The position numbers and the translations under genes are program-made. Shown here one piece after another: positions 37,736 to 47,705 of a DNA stretch of 64,000 nucleotides. The stretch lies in contig OX457027.1 in NCBI GenBank assembly GCA_949752745.1, positions 79,415,214 through 79,479,213 of the forward strand, given 5' to 3'. The notes beneath the pieces are model-generated. The model did no database searches. It was not told the DNA's origin and worked only from the letters and a program-made list of their open reading frames with translations. Numbering within the stretch: position 1 is the stretch's first letter; the number at the start of each line of letters is the position of its first letter. Source of the stretch: Protula sp. h YS-2021 (lineage: Eukaryota > Annelida > Polychaeta > Sabellida > Serpulidae).

Positions 37736-37997
37736 ATGGGCAACATAAGTGACATAACTATCATGCTTGTTCTGTACATAATCGTGCACTTACATTTGGC
37801 CTTAGGCTGCGGATACGAGGAAAGGCCTGCTACTCTAGTTGGACAGGTAGAACAAGCCGATGTGGTATTATTTGGGACTATCAATGGTCATATCCCACAG
37901 CGGAACATTGGAAAGGGAGCGTACACGGCGCGGATGGATGTCTATTGTATTTTTAAAGGAGGCCCCCTGCCCCGGAAAATTAACATCACCGACGCCG
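37736..37997 (+). CDS. Probable first coding exon of a host secreted protein
   Basis: The frame begins MGNISDITIMLVLYIIVHLH, a typical signal peptide (another in-frame Met lies at 37721). A mature part follows with CGYEERP, ADVVLFGTINGHIP and YTARMDVYCIFKGG. It ends at a strong splice donor, G|GTAAGA, at 37997/37998 in phase 1; a second possible donor (GTGAGT) lies about 30 bp downstream. The alternation of hydrophobic strands and the ADVV-x-G pattern recall netrin-like/TIMP-type secreted domains, but this is a weak inference. The 3' exons were not found in the window. This is the only convincing host-gene sequence seen here. Confidence 0.55.
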
Positions 37998-40001
37998 GTA
38001 AGAACCTTTCTTGTTTTGATCTGGGATCGTGAGTAAGCCCACAAAAGTTCTTTTTTTCATGGTCATAAATCATGAATTACGCAGCCGAACATATTGGACA
38101 TTTTGCGTGAAAAGGTTACTCGTGAGTGTTAGCTTTTGGCTCCTTAGAACTATAGAAATCACCGTCTTCATGCTCTCCCAAGTCTCGGTAAGAGGCAAGT
38201 AAGACTGGCACTGGGACTGAAAATTCTTCGAATGCTTCATATTAATAAAATGCTCAGACGATTACTTAAAAATCTTAATTACTTAAATAATACTAACGTT
38301 GTCAAATCGACATAACTTTTACAATAGAGGTGAAAAATCATGTCGGGAAGTAGAGGACTTGGACATTACTGTTAATTAGAGTTACTTAACATGACATTTT
38401 CAAATGTCATAGGGAGACCCGAATATATCACGACCCCTTTGCACCGGGACTATTGGCACAAATAAAAATGGTACTTTTGTTCTTCATAGGTTTTTCTTTC
38501 ATTCGTTTGCAAGTACTCATATAATTTGTTTTCAACAATAACTATACTACAAGTATTCTTCAACGCAAAATACCGCTATGATCTTTGTAATGATCGCCAG
38601 GGGCTAACGGTCATCGGGTGTTTTAGATGTCACTCCCCCCCCCAAAAAAAAAATACTCATCCCAAATTATAACAGCATACAGATCATGTATATGTCATTT
38701 TAATTAAGTTTTATCTAAAGATATTTAAAGCATACTTTTAAAAGTCTTAGTTTTGCATTTTTATTTGAGCAAAAGGGTGTGAATTTGACTACAGATGTGT
38801 TCCGTTAATTTCTGTTACTCTGAGATTAAATATATAAACCGCCCAGGTAAAATTATAAGTTACACTGATGCCGCAATGTTGTTTTCCAAACCAAATCTTA
38901 CCTTTCATCAAATGCCTTGTGACCTAAAAAAAAAATACAGCAAATAACAACCACATTACAGCATATGACAGGTGTTTAACAAAATTGGCCAAAGTTAAAT
39001 GCCATTTTTATATGAATAAACTCCTGTTAGCTTTTTTCAATAAAATATTACAGATTGTCACATGGGTCCAGACATTATCTCGTTATTCTTTTGCTGTTGG
39101 TCGTCAACCAAACGAAGTGCTAAAGTGTCATTCAGATTGTCGGTCCGTTCGTCAGTCCCTCGGTGCTTTTATCGCACCGTATCTCAGTGACCATTCAAGG
39201 GATGCAATTCTTCTCTTGCATATATAGAAAGACCTGATCGTGGAGTTGTACTGTGAAGGCTTATTTTTTAGATCTGCTCAAAAATTGTAAAATTTCCCAA
39301 ACCATGTAAAATTCGATCTACTGAAACTGCTGAAACTTGGACGACAGTTAAAAGTTATCGTTATTGCCTACCAACGGAAACAGTAGTAGTAACAGTAGTA
39401 AGTAGGGGCGATTTTTTTCGCTGTCGAGTTATGGCCAAAATTTATGTAAAAATAGGTAAATCTGTGCCACTTTAAGCTTAAAACATCCGATTGCCTTCAG
39501 ATCTGGCAAGAACTTTCATCAGATAGTCTTCCACCAAGCTTGATCTTATTGTGGCGAATGGAATAAAATTTGGTAAAAATGGGTCTATTTTGAGAACTAT
39601 CGACTTTAAAATTTTAATTGCTAAAATGCTAGCCATATCACAATTATTGTATGATTACTTTAAGATTTGGCAAGAATGTTCCTCAAGTGGTCGCAATTAC
39701 TTTTCTTTTTGGCCAAACGTCGAAATCTGGTCAAATTTTCGATGGTTCGGACTCTTCCCATTGAATACTGCCCACTTGTTCTTGTTCGATTGCTTTCATA
39801 TCTGGCACGGAAATTTCCAAAAGTAGGTTGATTGACGGTACTTTGGACGTGTATAGAATAGTTCTCCAATTGCTTTTAAGTTTAACAATACTTCCTCTGC
39901 GGCTCCTTTCGCTTTGTCTTTATATTTTTGAGCCAAAATCGGCAAAGAAAACTCAAGTGTTTTTCAATTATAAATTGATAATGTTTCAATAATTGTTGGG
40001 T
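37998..40001. other. Probable intron/intergenic; diverged repeat at 39490-39830
   Basis: No exon is recognised. Near 39499, 39658 and 39792 a motif like TTTNATATCTGGCANGAA recurs with 134-159 bp spacing, forming a short diverged tandem repeat. A run of C and A lies near 38633-38652. Confidence 0.45.
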
Positions 40002-40190
<189 letters not shown>

Positions 40191-40977
40191 AGTATTTTGG
40201 AAATATTATTTTGCACAGCTATACTTGGCCTTGCATTGCATGGAGATGATATCAATATTTTTATATGTTTTATCCTTTGTCAATCACGGAACCCAACCTG
40301 GTACAATATCAGAACATAGTTTTCTAAAAGGAAGCATTAAGTGGTCACGAAAGCATTGTACTCGTCTTGTGGGAAGACAAATTCTGTAGTCGTTTCTTCG
40401 ATATGATATTACCATAGTGTGTCTATGAATACTGTAATTATGTTTATATTTTAAAAGCCTCTTGTTTTGTAAAAAAAAGTACCCAAAATTAACGAATTTA
40501 TTTTAATTGATTAGTGTCAGAATAGAAATTTGGAAACAGAGACAAGGGTAACATATTGATATTTTGTAACCACGCAAGCCTTTCTGTCCCTTTAGGAATT
40601 CTTGTTATTTCAGCAATTATTAGTTTCCTTTGCAGTTAATTCTAAATGTTTATCAATGGGTTAACCAGAGATAAAAAATGAGAAGCTAAAATCCCATTAA
40701 ATATCAATTCCAATAACGCATCTCGACGCAAATAATTTGATAGCCTTGTTCCCTTTGTATGTAGTTAATCTTACAATTATCGTGCCCAGTATTCAATGGT
40801 ATGTTTTTTAAACAGTTAGCATTGTTTTTAGCCAAAACATTAATTTAGGTTAATACCACAATTATAATGTGGCCGAACTTGCAGCTGTATTTTTCAGCCA
40901 AAAGTTAATCTGACTTTGATAATCTGGTAACGTATTCATGAAACATTCTATGCTTCTGCGCGTTGGTTTTCCGGTCG
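40191..40977. other. Left flank of the intact Polinton, nothing recognised
   Basis: AT-rich sequence without repeats or coding frames; it is continuous with the target duplication at 40978-40983. Confidence 0.5.
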
Positions 40978-40983
40978 CTCCTG
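40978..40983. repeat. Polinton target-site duplication, left (CTCCTG)
   Basis: CTCCTG directly precedes the terminal AGTAGTTGAG and is repeated exactly at 56854-56859. Polintons are known to make 6-bp duplications. Confidence 0.93.
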
Positions 40984-41348
40984 AGTAGTTGAGAAACGAG
41001 AGAACCACTGCATGAGAGAACCACTGCACTTTGTGACGTCATACCCCCCCCCCCGGTAGAGACTCAAATTTTATGGGACCCCCCCCCCCCTGGTAGAGAA
41101 TCAAATATTATGGGACCCCCCCCCCTCGGGACATACTATGGACCGACCCCCCCCCCCCGGCCCAGCAACCTAGTGAGCCCCCCCCCCCGGCCCAGCAACC
41201 TAGTGAGCCCCCCCCCCGGCCCAGCAACCTAGTGAGCCCCCCCCCCCCTCCCGGCTACTTTTTACGCCGCTGGCTCACGGCTCACCGTGAGTAGTATAAA
41301 AAGCTCGGGTTGACACCACTCTAATCATTGCATTGCCAAACCATCATG
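40984..41348 (+). repeat. Polinton left terminal inverted repeat (~365 bp)
   Basis: It matches 56514-56853 in reverse complement, from AGTAGTTGAG to the shared CCAAACCATCATG. Inside, C-tract minisatellites differ between ends: the left has three CCCAGCAACCTAGTGAG units, while the right has one such unit but an extra TGGTAGAGAATCAAATATTA unit. The inner end carries a TATA box and a would-be start codon. Confidence 0.93.
41295..41302 (+). promoter_or_regulatory. TATA box in the left inverted repeat
   Basis: TATAAAAA followed about 30 bp later by CTAATCATTG, a plausible initiator. The mirror site in the right repeat reads TTTAAAAA. Transcription would run inwards. Confidence 0.6.
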
Positions 41349-41674
41349 AACCAACCATAGAACGTGATTCAACACTCCTATAAGAGCACCTTGTCTATGC
41401 ACATATACTTCATTCAAGCTCTGGCTGCCGTTGGTTACACATGGGAAAAAAAAGTGAAAACAGTTGCTCTTACCTATTGTGTTGTGCTGTTGAAGAACAA
41501 TTAATGGATTGACTGGAAAACACATAGGAGACGAAGTGAAACATTGACTATTCTTTGGAAAAAGGAAGTGAAACATTAGCTATTCATTGGAAAAGAGAAG
41601 TGAAAGATTTGGTTATTCTTTGGAAAAGGGAAGTGCAAGATTGGAAGACAAATTAACCAATGACTTGTGGTAAG

Positions 41675-41718
<44 letters not shown>

Positions 41719-41870
41719 AGACTGAGAAATTTAAGAGTGCACTCGTACAGAGTTGTGAGGGGGAAAACCGATCGATAATTTCAGAGTGCGCTCGAGTGTG
41801 GGAACGATCAATAAATTTGAGAAGGAATGGGATTTTCCCTACCTTAAGTCCAATGTTATGTTTTAAGTTA
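41349..41870. other. Polinton left interior without a gene; 41-bp T tract
   Basis: Immediately after the inverted repeat the frame from the shared ATG (41346) closes after four codons, so there is no left-end counterpart of the right-end gene. A pure T tract fills 41677-41717. Repeated GTGAAACATT and TTTGGAAAA motifs occur at 41530-41640. Confidence 0.6.
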
Positions 41871-42620
41871 TAGTAGTTGGAAAAATGACACTTCTAAAAC
41901 ACATTTAACAAATGTAGTTTTTTAACACCATATAATATATAAAATAAATTTGAACATTTTAGCATGCTACTTATTTGAATGTTCTAAAGTTATAGTAGTG
42001 GAAAAATGGTGGTTCTAGACCAATTTTAACAAATTTTGTTTTTTGACAAAATATGATGTATAAAATAAGTTTAAACATTTTACCATGGTGTAGTAGGGTA
42101 AAAATGAGGGTTTTAGACCAACTTTAAAAAATTTTGTTTTTTGACAAAATATGATGTATAAAATAAGTTTGAACATTTTATCATGATGTAGTAGGGTAAA
42201 AATGAGGGTTCTAGACCAACTTTAACAAATTTTGTTTTTTTACAAAATATGATGTATAAAATAAGTTTGAACATTTTATCATGGTGTAGTAGGGTAAAAA
42301 TGAGGGTTTTAGACCAACTTTAAAAAATTTTGTTTTTTGACAAAATATGATGTATAAAATAAGTTTGAACATTTTATCATGATGTAGTAGGGTAAAAATG
42401 AGGGTTCTAGACCAACTTTAACAAATTTTGTTTTTTTACAAAATATGATGTATAAAATAAGTTTGAACATTTTATCATGATGTAGTAGGGTAAAAATGAG
42501 GGTTCTAGACCAACTTTAACAAATTTTGTTTTTTTACAAAATATGATGTAGAAAATAAGTTTGAACATTTTACTATGGTGTAGTAGGGTAAAAATCAGGG
42601 TTCTAATCCAAAATTTAATT
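41871..42620 (+). repeat. 98-bp tandem array upstream of PolB
   Basis: TAGTAGGGTAAAAATGAGGG starts recur at 41993, 42091, 42189, 42287, 42385, 42483 and 42581, exactly 98 bp apart, with a diverged first unit at 41871. Units alternate between two variants (AAAAAATTTTG with GACAAA, and AACAAATTTTG with TACAAA), showing partial 196-bp dimer structure. Confidence 0.95.
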
Positions 42621-42721
42621 TTCTTTGAAAATATATTAGGTTTTCCTTTTCTTAATGCTTTCAGGTATCGTCAGAACACATCGCTCACCGCTAGATGTCT
42701 CTGCAATACATGTCTAGGTGG

Positions 42722-42729
42722 TATAAATA
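42722..42729 (+). promoter_or_regulatory. TATA box of the polymerase gene
   Basis: TATAAATA, with candidate initiators TTTCATC and TCAGTTT 25-36 bp downstream, lies about 60 bp ahead of the PolB start codon. Confidence 0.75.
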
Positions 42730-42787
42730 GGATGAGTGAGACCTACATTTCATCATATCAGTTTAAGCAATTGACGTGACAACAACA

Positions 42788-45700
42788 ATGGCATCTAATT
42801 CAGACACATTAGTCGTCTGTCATGATTGTAATGTGACATTTCCATCTCATGAATTGTTCGTAGCACATACATGCAAACGAGCTAAGATGAAACGTGCTAA
42901 TGAAGAGCTTGTTGAGATGATTGAAGCCAAGAGACGAAAGACGGTACAAGATGGTGTTTTCAGACCTCATCCAGTCCTCTGCTGTGAATGCATTAAAATA
43001 TTTCCATCTATGGATGCATTTGAGGCACATGTATGCATACCAGCTGAGATGGAAAATGCGTCTCATGAAGAACATGTTTCACAGAAAGAAAAAACAGGAC
43101 AAGTAGGGAGAGGTAGAAGGGTTAGTCTGGGAGAAAACGCACAGGAAAGACGATTTGAGTCTGAGGATGGATCGGATTTACTGCTTGAAATGCGACAACA
43201 AGAGAACCGTATCAAGACACATTTGTTGGAGACCTTAAACTATGGAATGAAATGGTACATTGTCGTTCATGCACGTTTCAAGAAACTGACAGCGAATGCT
43301 GAAGGTGTTATGGTAGAACAAGTGGATAATTCATTTATCAGCAGTCCAACATATACAGCATACAACCCAGCAGATATTGAGCAGGACTTACCAGACGCCT
43401 ATAAAGAATTGTTTACTAAGTTTGATGAACATGAGCGACAAGGCTCTGGCTGGGTATTGGATAACATACTATACATTGAAGTACATACAGCTACGTCAGC
43501 GCCACTGGATGCGAGTAGTTTTATTCCACTGCCGAAGAAAGTGAAGAATACATTAGGTGTGTTAAACATTCAGAATAAAGACAACAAATGTTTCTTATGG
43601 TCTGTACTGGCTCACCTTCACCCTTCAACAAATGTAAACCCAGAGCGTGTACATCAATACAAGCTATTTGAGAATGAATTGAAGGTGGAAGGCATGACAT
43701 TTCCAACACCGATTACAGACATTCCAAAGTTTGAAAAGGAGAATGATGTGTCCATTAACGTGTTTGGATATGAACATGATGTCGTTGTTCCCATACAACT
43801 CAGTCGAAACACCAGCGCCAACAGCGCGAGAGAAATCAACTTGCTTTTGATTAGCAATGACAAGACAAGACATTATTGCCTCATTAAGAATTTCAGCAGA
43901 CTGATGGCTTATCGATCAAAGCATAATGGTGCAGCTTTTTATTGTTTCAACTGTCTTCACGGGTTTATTCGACAAGAGCTTTTAGATGAGCATCGTGAAG
44001 TGTGTGGCAAGCATGGCGCGCAACGTTTATCGTTTCCCAAGGAACCATTCGTTAAGTTTAAGAATGTAGCCAAACAACAGCGAGCACCGTTTGTGATTTA
44101 TGCAGACTTTGAATGTTTCACGCAAAAGCATGAAGAAGAAGACAAGTATCAACATCATCGTCCAAACAGCTTTGCCTATGTGGTTGTCAGCCAGTATGAT
44201 ACACGTGCACCAATCGTATATCGAGGAGACAATGCTGTAAAGGTCTTTTTAGACCATATGTTGAACGAACGTGATCGTATTGTACGTGGTTTAGAGCGAC
44301 CAAAGGAAATGGTGATGACTCGCGAAGACAAAGAGAATTTTAAGAACGCTGTTGATTGCTACATTTGTCATGAACCTCTAGGAGCAGATCGTGTGAGAGA
44401 TCATGACCATATCAATGGCAAATATCGTGGAGCAGCGCACAATGAATGCAACTTACAATTCCGACTTAGAAAGGATCAGCAAGGGGATAAAGATTCTTTT
44501 ATCATTCCTGTGTTTTTCCACAATTTGCGAGGCTATGACAGTCACCTTATCATGGAGGAAATTGGAAAATTCAAAGATGAAACGATTACAGTCATTCCCA
44601 ACACCATTGAGAAATATATTGCATTCACCATGAGCAATCTGAAATTTACAGACAGCTTTCAGTTCATGAGTACTTCTCTACAGAAGTTGGTATCCAACCT
44701 AGCGGCAGAAGGGAAAGACAACTTTTATAACATGACGTCACACATTCACAATAGTGACCAACAAGATTTACTGTTGAGAAAGGGTGTGTACCCTTATGAT
44801 TACGTGGATGAACCATCCAAGTTTGCTGAAACACAACTGCCGTCCAAGGACAAGTTTTACAGTCTGCTCAGTGAAGAAGACATTAGCGATGAGGATTATG
44901 CGCATGCGCAGAAGGTGTGGGAGACATTCAACTGTACAACATTTGGCGAATACCACGACCTGTACCTGAAATCAGATGTGTTGCTGCTGGCTGACGTGTT
45001 TGAAAACTTTCGTCACGTATGTCTCAACACATATGAATTGGATCCTGCTCATTACTATACAGCACCAGGACTGTCGTGGGATGCAATGTTGAAAGCGACA
45101 AAGGTGAAGTTGGAATTGATCAATGACATTGACATGTATCAAATGGTTGAGCAAGGCATACGTGGAGGAATATCCGTGATCACACACAAGTATGCGAAAG
45201 CGAATAATCCCTACGTAGCAGATTACAATTCTGACATGCCAAACAACTATTTGATGTACCTCGACGCAAACAACTTGTATGGTTGGGCCATGTCACAAAG
45301 CATGCCACAAAGAGGATTTATGTGGGTGAGCGAGCCAGAATCCATTGACTTCATGGATGTGGATGAAGATGATGACATTGGATTCATTTTGGAAGTGGAT
45401 TTAGAATATCCAAATTCAATCCATGATCATCATAATCACTACCCAGTGGCTCCAGAACGGAAATGTGTCAAAGTTGAAGAATTGTCAGAGTACAGTCAGA
45501 AGCTGCGGAAAGATCTAAACATGAAAGAGAAATCCAGTGAAAAGCTCATTCCTAACTTGTCTGACAAGAAGAAATATGTACTTCATTACAGGAATTTGCA
45601 ACAGTACGTCTCACTGGGGTTGAAAGTCACTAAAGTACATCGCGCCATCATGTTTGAACAGAGCAAATGGTTGGCAAAATACATTACCTTGAACACGGAA

Positions 45701-46510
45701 AAGAGAAAATTGGCCAAGAACCCATTTGAGAAAGACTTCTTCAAACTGATGAACAACTCGGTGTTTGGCAAAACCATGGAAAATGTGAGAAAGCGAATCA
45801 ATGTTGAACTTGTTCACAAGGAAAAGCGGTTTAAGAAACTTGTGGCCAAACCTTCTTTCCACAAATTCAAAATTTTCAACGAAGATTTGACCGCGATACA
45901 TTTACGCAAAGTGGATTTGCTTCTGGATAAACCCATTCAAGTTGGTTTTACCATTCTCGACCTCAGCAAAGTGCTTATGTTCAACTTTCATTACAACTAC
46001 ATCATGGTCAAGTATCCCAATGCCAAGTTGTTGTTCAGCGACACCGACAGTCTATGTTACGACATAGAAACGGAAGATATCTACAAGGATATGCAGCAAG
46101 ATGCTGACCTGTTCGACACAAGTGACTATCCGCCAGATCACTTCCTACATTCCAACGTGAACAAAAAAGTGCTCGGGAAAATGAAGGATGAGACGGCAGG
46201 CGTCCCTATTGAAGAGTTTGTTGGACTCAGACCGAAAATGTACAGTTTATTGTGCGGTGGGAAAGAAAAACATACAGCTAAAGGCATCACTCAAGCTTGT
46301 CAAAGACGCATTAAACATGTGCAGTATAGAGACAGTTTGTTTAAGAAAACTCAAACGATGGCTACAGGGCACATTATCCGAAGTCATAGTCACCAGCTTT
46401 TCTCGGAGAAGTTGAGGAAAGTAGCCCTCTCCCCATATGACGACAAGCGATATGTGATGAGTGATGGCTATTCCACCTTAGCGCATGGACATTACAAGGC
46501 TATGGTATAA
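42788..46510 (+). CDS. Protein-primed family B DNA polymerase of Polinton
   Basis: It replicates the element from protein-primed ends. The ATG at 42788 is chosen; the frame opens earlier at a GTG (42776). The N-terminus has two C2H2-like fingers (CHDCNVTFPSHELFVAHTC and CCECIKIFP...HVC). Then comes a domain with NKCFLWSVLAHLHP and RHYCLIKN, possibly a cysteine-protease (OTU-like) relic, and a further finger (FNCLHGF...HREVC). Exonuclease motifs: YADFECF (D440), GYDSHL (D584), YLKSDVLLLADV (D730). An endonuclease VII-like Cys/His site (CYIC...VRDHDHINGKYRGAAHNECN, from C524) sits between Exo I and II. Palm motifs: YLDANNLYGW (D826), NNSVFGKTM (N989) and FSDTDSLCYD (D1085). All catalytic residues are present in 1,240 residues. 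Confidence 0.97.
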   Translation: MASNSDTLVVCHDCNVTFPSHELFVAHTCKRAKMKRANEELVEMIEAKRRKTVQDGVFRPHPVLCCECIKIFPSMDAFEAHVCIPAEMENASHEEHVSQKEKTGQVGRGRRVSLGENAQERRFESEDGSDLLLEMRQQENRIKTHLLETLNYGMKWYIVVHARFKKLTANAEGVMVEQVDNSFISSPTYTAYNPADIEQDLPDAYKELFTKFDEHERQGSGWVLDNILYIEVHTATSAPLDASSFIPLPKKVKNTLGVLNIQNKDNKCFLWSVLAHLHPSTNVNPERVHQYKLFENELKVEGMTFPTPITDIPKFEKENDVSINVFGYEHDVVVPIQLSRNTSANSAREINLLLISNDKTRHYCLIKNFSRLMAYRSKHNGAAFYCFNCLHGFIRQELLDEHREVCGKHGAQRLSFPKEPFVKFKNVAKQQRAPFVIYADFECFTQKHEEEDKYQHHRPNSFAYVVVSQYDTRAPIVYRGDNAVKVFLDHMLNERDRIVRGLERPKEMVMTREDKENFKNAVDCYICHEPLGADRVRDHDHINGKYRGAAHNECNLQFRLRKDQQGDKDSFIIPVFFHNLRGYDSHLIMEEIGKFKDETITVIPNTIEKYIAFTMSNLKFTDSFQFMSTSLQKLVSNLAAEGKDNFYNMTSHIHNSDQQDLLLRKGVYPYDYVDEPSKFAETQLPSKDKFYSLLSEEDISDEDYAHAQKVWETFNCTTFGEYHDLYLKSDVLLLADVFENFRHVCLNTYELDPAHYYTAPGLSWDAMLKATKVKLELINDIDMYQMVEQGIRGGISVITHKYAKANNPYVADYNSDMPNNYLMYLDANNLYGWAMSQSMPQRGFMWVSEPESIDFMDVDEDDDIGFILEVDLEYPNSIHDHHNHYPVAPERKCVKVEELSEYSQKLRKDLNMKEKSSEKLIPNLSDKKKYVLHYRNLQQYVSLGLKVTKVHRAIMFEQSKWLAKYITLNTEKRKLAKNPFEKDFFKLMNNSVFGKTMENVRKRINVELVHKEKRFKKLVAKPSFHKFKIFNEDLTAIHLRKVDLLLDKPIQVGFTILDLSKVLMFNFHYNYIMVKYPNAKLLFSDTDSLCYDIETEDIYKDMQQDADLFDTSDYPPDHFLHSNVNKKVLGKMKDETAGVPIEEFVGLRPKMYSLLCGGKEKHTAKGITQACQRRIKHVQYRDSLFKKTQTMATGHIIRSHSHQLFSEKLRKVALSPYDDKRYVMSDGYSTLAHGHYKAMV

Positions 46511-46513
46511 AAG
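46506..46513 (+). promoter_or_regulatory. TATA box overlapping the PolB stop codon
   Basis: TATAAAAG, followed by GGGGAGG. The TAA stop of PolB (46508-46510) lies inside it. It stands 62 bp before the next ATG, so it probably drives the PC4-like gene cluster. Confidence 0.75.
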
Positions 46514-46567
46514 GGGGAGGTCCTCCAACGGAAGAGTTATTTGAGGTGCGAACATTGAAGTGTTAAC

Positions 46568-46924
46568 ATGGAACGTGAAAGTCGTAAGAGATCTACAACT
46601 GATATGGATACTCTTGCAGATGCAGTTAAAGACTTAAAAGTGAAAAATCCTACCACTACCATCAAGAAATTGAAAGTGGAGACAGCACCAACACCACAGT
46701 CGTGGGATGGAATGCTTTCTCTAGGAAATGGAAAGTATATCAAGATTATGAAACAAAGCAATGAAGGAGTGGTAAACATTCGCAAGTACCTGAGAGATGA
46801 GGGGACTGGAAAAAACCGTCCAACGAAAAAGGGTATCTTGCTGACAATACCTGAATGGAAAATGTTGAAGAAGCAAGTGAAAGAAGTGGATAAAAGGCTT
46901 CGCAGACAAGAAGACGGCTCATAA
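46568..46924 (+). CDS. PC4/SUB1-like ssDNA-binding protein (118 aa)
   Basis: The C-terminal 70 residues follow the pattern of the PC4 (positive cofactor 4/SUB1) domain: LGNGKYIKIMKQSNEGVVNI (two strands), RKYLRDEGTGKNRPTKKGI (basic loop), ILLTIPEWKMLKKQVKEVDK (strand, Trp, helix). PC4 proteins bind single-stranded DNA as dimers and act in transcription and replication. The N-terminus is Lys/Arg/Thr-rich, like the flexible basic leader of PC4. It starts 57 bp after PolB, under its own TATA box. A role at replication forks beside PolB is inferred. Recognised by motif reading only. Confidence 0.75.
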   Translation: MERESRKRSTTDMDTLADAVKDLKVKNPTTTIKKLKVETAPTPQSWDGMLSLGNGKYIKIMKQSNEGVVNIRKYLRDEGTGKNRPTKKGILLTIPEWKMLKKQVKEVDKRLRRQEDGS

Positions 46925-46936
46925 CAAGGTAAAAAC

Positions 46937-47308
46937 ATGAATGCACTCATGCTGAACCGTGGTGCTTACCTTACTGTAAATAATAGGAATGAAGTGATAC
47001 TAGGTTCTCAGACAAGTTATCATCGGTTTAAACCTGAAGTGTGGAAAGACTTTAAAAACATACCACTTGAACATGGGTTTAAACGTAGACTTGAAAATAA
47101 AGTGGAAGTGACGGTGGCTGAATATGATTCTAACATACGTGTAGAAATCTGTAGAAATCTTTTACAGGATTATCCAGAGGATTATAAGGGAGTTGTGCCA
47201 GATACACCATATACAGATTTGATCATCTTTGATATCAAGAACTGGCGCGCAGTCTTACGATTCCTAGAAGTGATACAACATCCACTCTTCACCATCTTGC
47301 GAGCATAA
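46937..47308 (+). CDS. PC4-like family protein 2 (123 aa)
   Basis: The ATG at 46937 comes 12 bp after the previous stop. It has two similar halves. Residues ~10-43 read GAYLTVNNRNEVILG...YHRFKPEVWKDFKNI. Residues ~58-115 read VEVTVAEYDSNIRVEICR...LIIFDIKNWRAVLRFLEVI. Both have strand-strand-loop-strand-x-Trp-helix, the same pattern as the PC4-like protein upstream, so the chain may contain a covalent dimer of the fold. It is not recognised from any named family. An ssDNA-binding or transcription role is inferred only from the pattern and gene neighbourhood. Confidence 0.6.
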   Translation: MNALMLNRGAYLTVNNRNEVILGSQTSYHRFKPEVWKDFKNIPLEHGFKRRLENKVEVTVAEYDSNIRVEICRNLLQDYPEDYKGVVPDTPYTDLIIFDIKNWRAVLRFLEVIQHPLFTILRA

Positions 47309-47363
47309 AAAACGTCTTTGCAGACAAGGAGACAGCTCATAGTTCATCTGACTGTTGAACGAG

Positions 47364-47705
47364 ATGGAAGACTTTTTATCGGAATATGAACCCATTACGC
47401 ATGGATTCTCATATCTGAGAAACGTATATGATGACATCGTGCTAAAACATTTTGGAAAGTATATCATTCTATCAACTGACGAACAATCTGTGTTGAAAGA
47501 CCATCTAGAGAAGCTGAGGATACCTGGCTTTCTCCTGAAACTCTCAGAGGATTTAGAAGTGCGTGTGACTGAGAACTATTTAGACGTGTTTGTACGATTT
47601 CGCCAATATGACGAGCTTACAAAATGCTACGACTACATCACCCTCAACACAGTGGAATGGTACGCTCTGTTACAAGCATTGGATTGGAAAGAACCTGACG
47701 CTTGA
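47364..47705 (+). CDS. PC4-like family protein 3 (113 aa)
   Basis: The first ATG is at 47364; the open frame begins with a TTG at 47355. The C-terminal half reads LEVRVTENYLDVFVRFRQYD...YDYITLNTVEWYALLQAL, closely parallel to proteins 2 and 4 and to the zinc-cluster protein at 54768-55388. The N-terminal half (YDDIVLKHFGKYIILSTDEQSVLKDHLEKL) has the same strand-helix outline. The 3' end overlaps the next frame. No metal-binding or catalytic residues stand out. Confidence 0.6.
   Translation: MEDFLSEYEPITHGFSYLRNVYDDIVLKHFGKYIILSTDEQSVLKDHLEKLRIPGFLLKLSEDLEVRVTENYLDVFVRFRQYDELTKCYDYITLNTVEWYALLQALDWKEPDA

Noticed and set aside
41325..41576. 83-codon minus-strand frame at the Polinton left end
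   Set aside because: It runs partly through the inverted repeat, points outward, and has no match to known Polinton proteins.
42809..46415. Numerous minus-strand and alternate-frame ORFs within PolB
   Set aside because: They are shadows of the long polymerase frame with no recognisable motifs.
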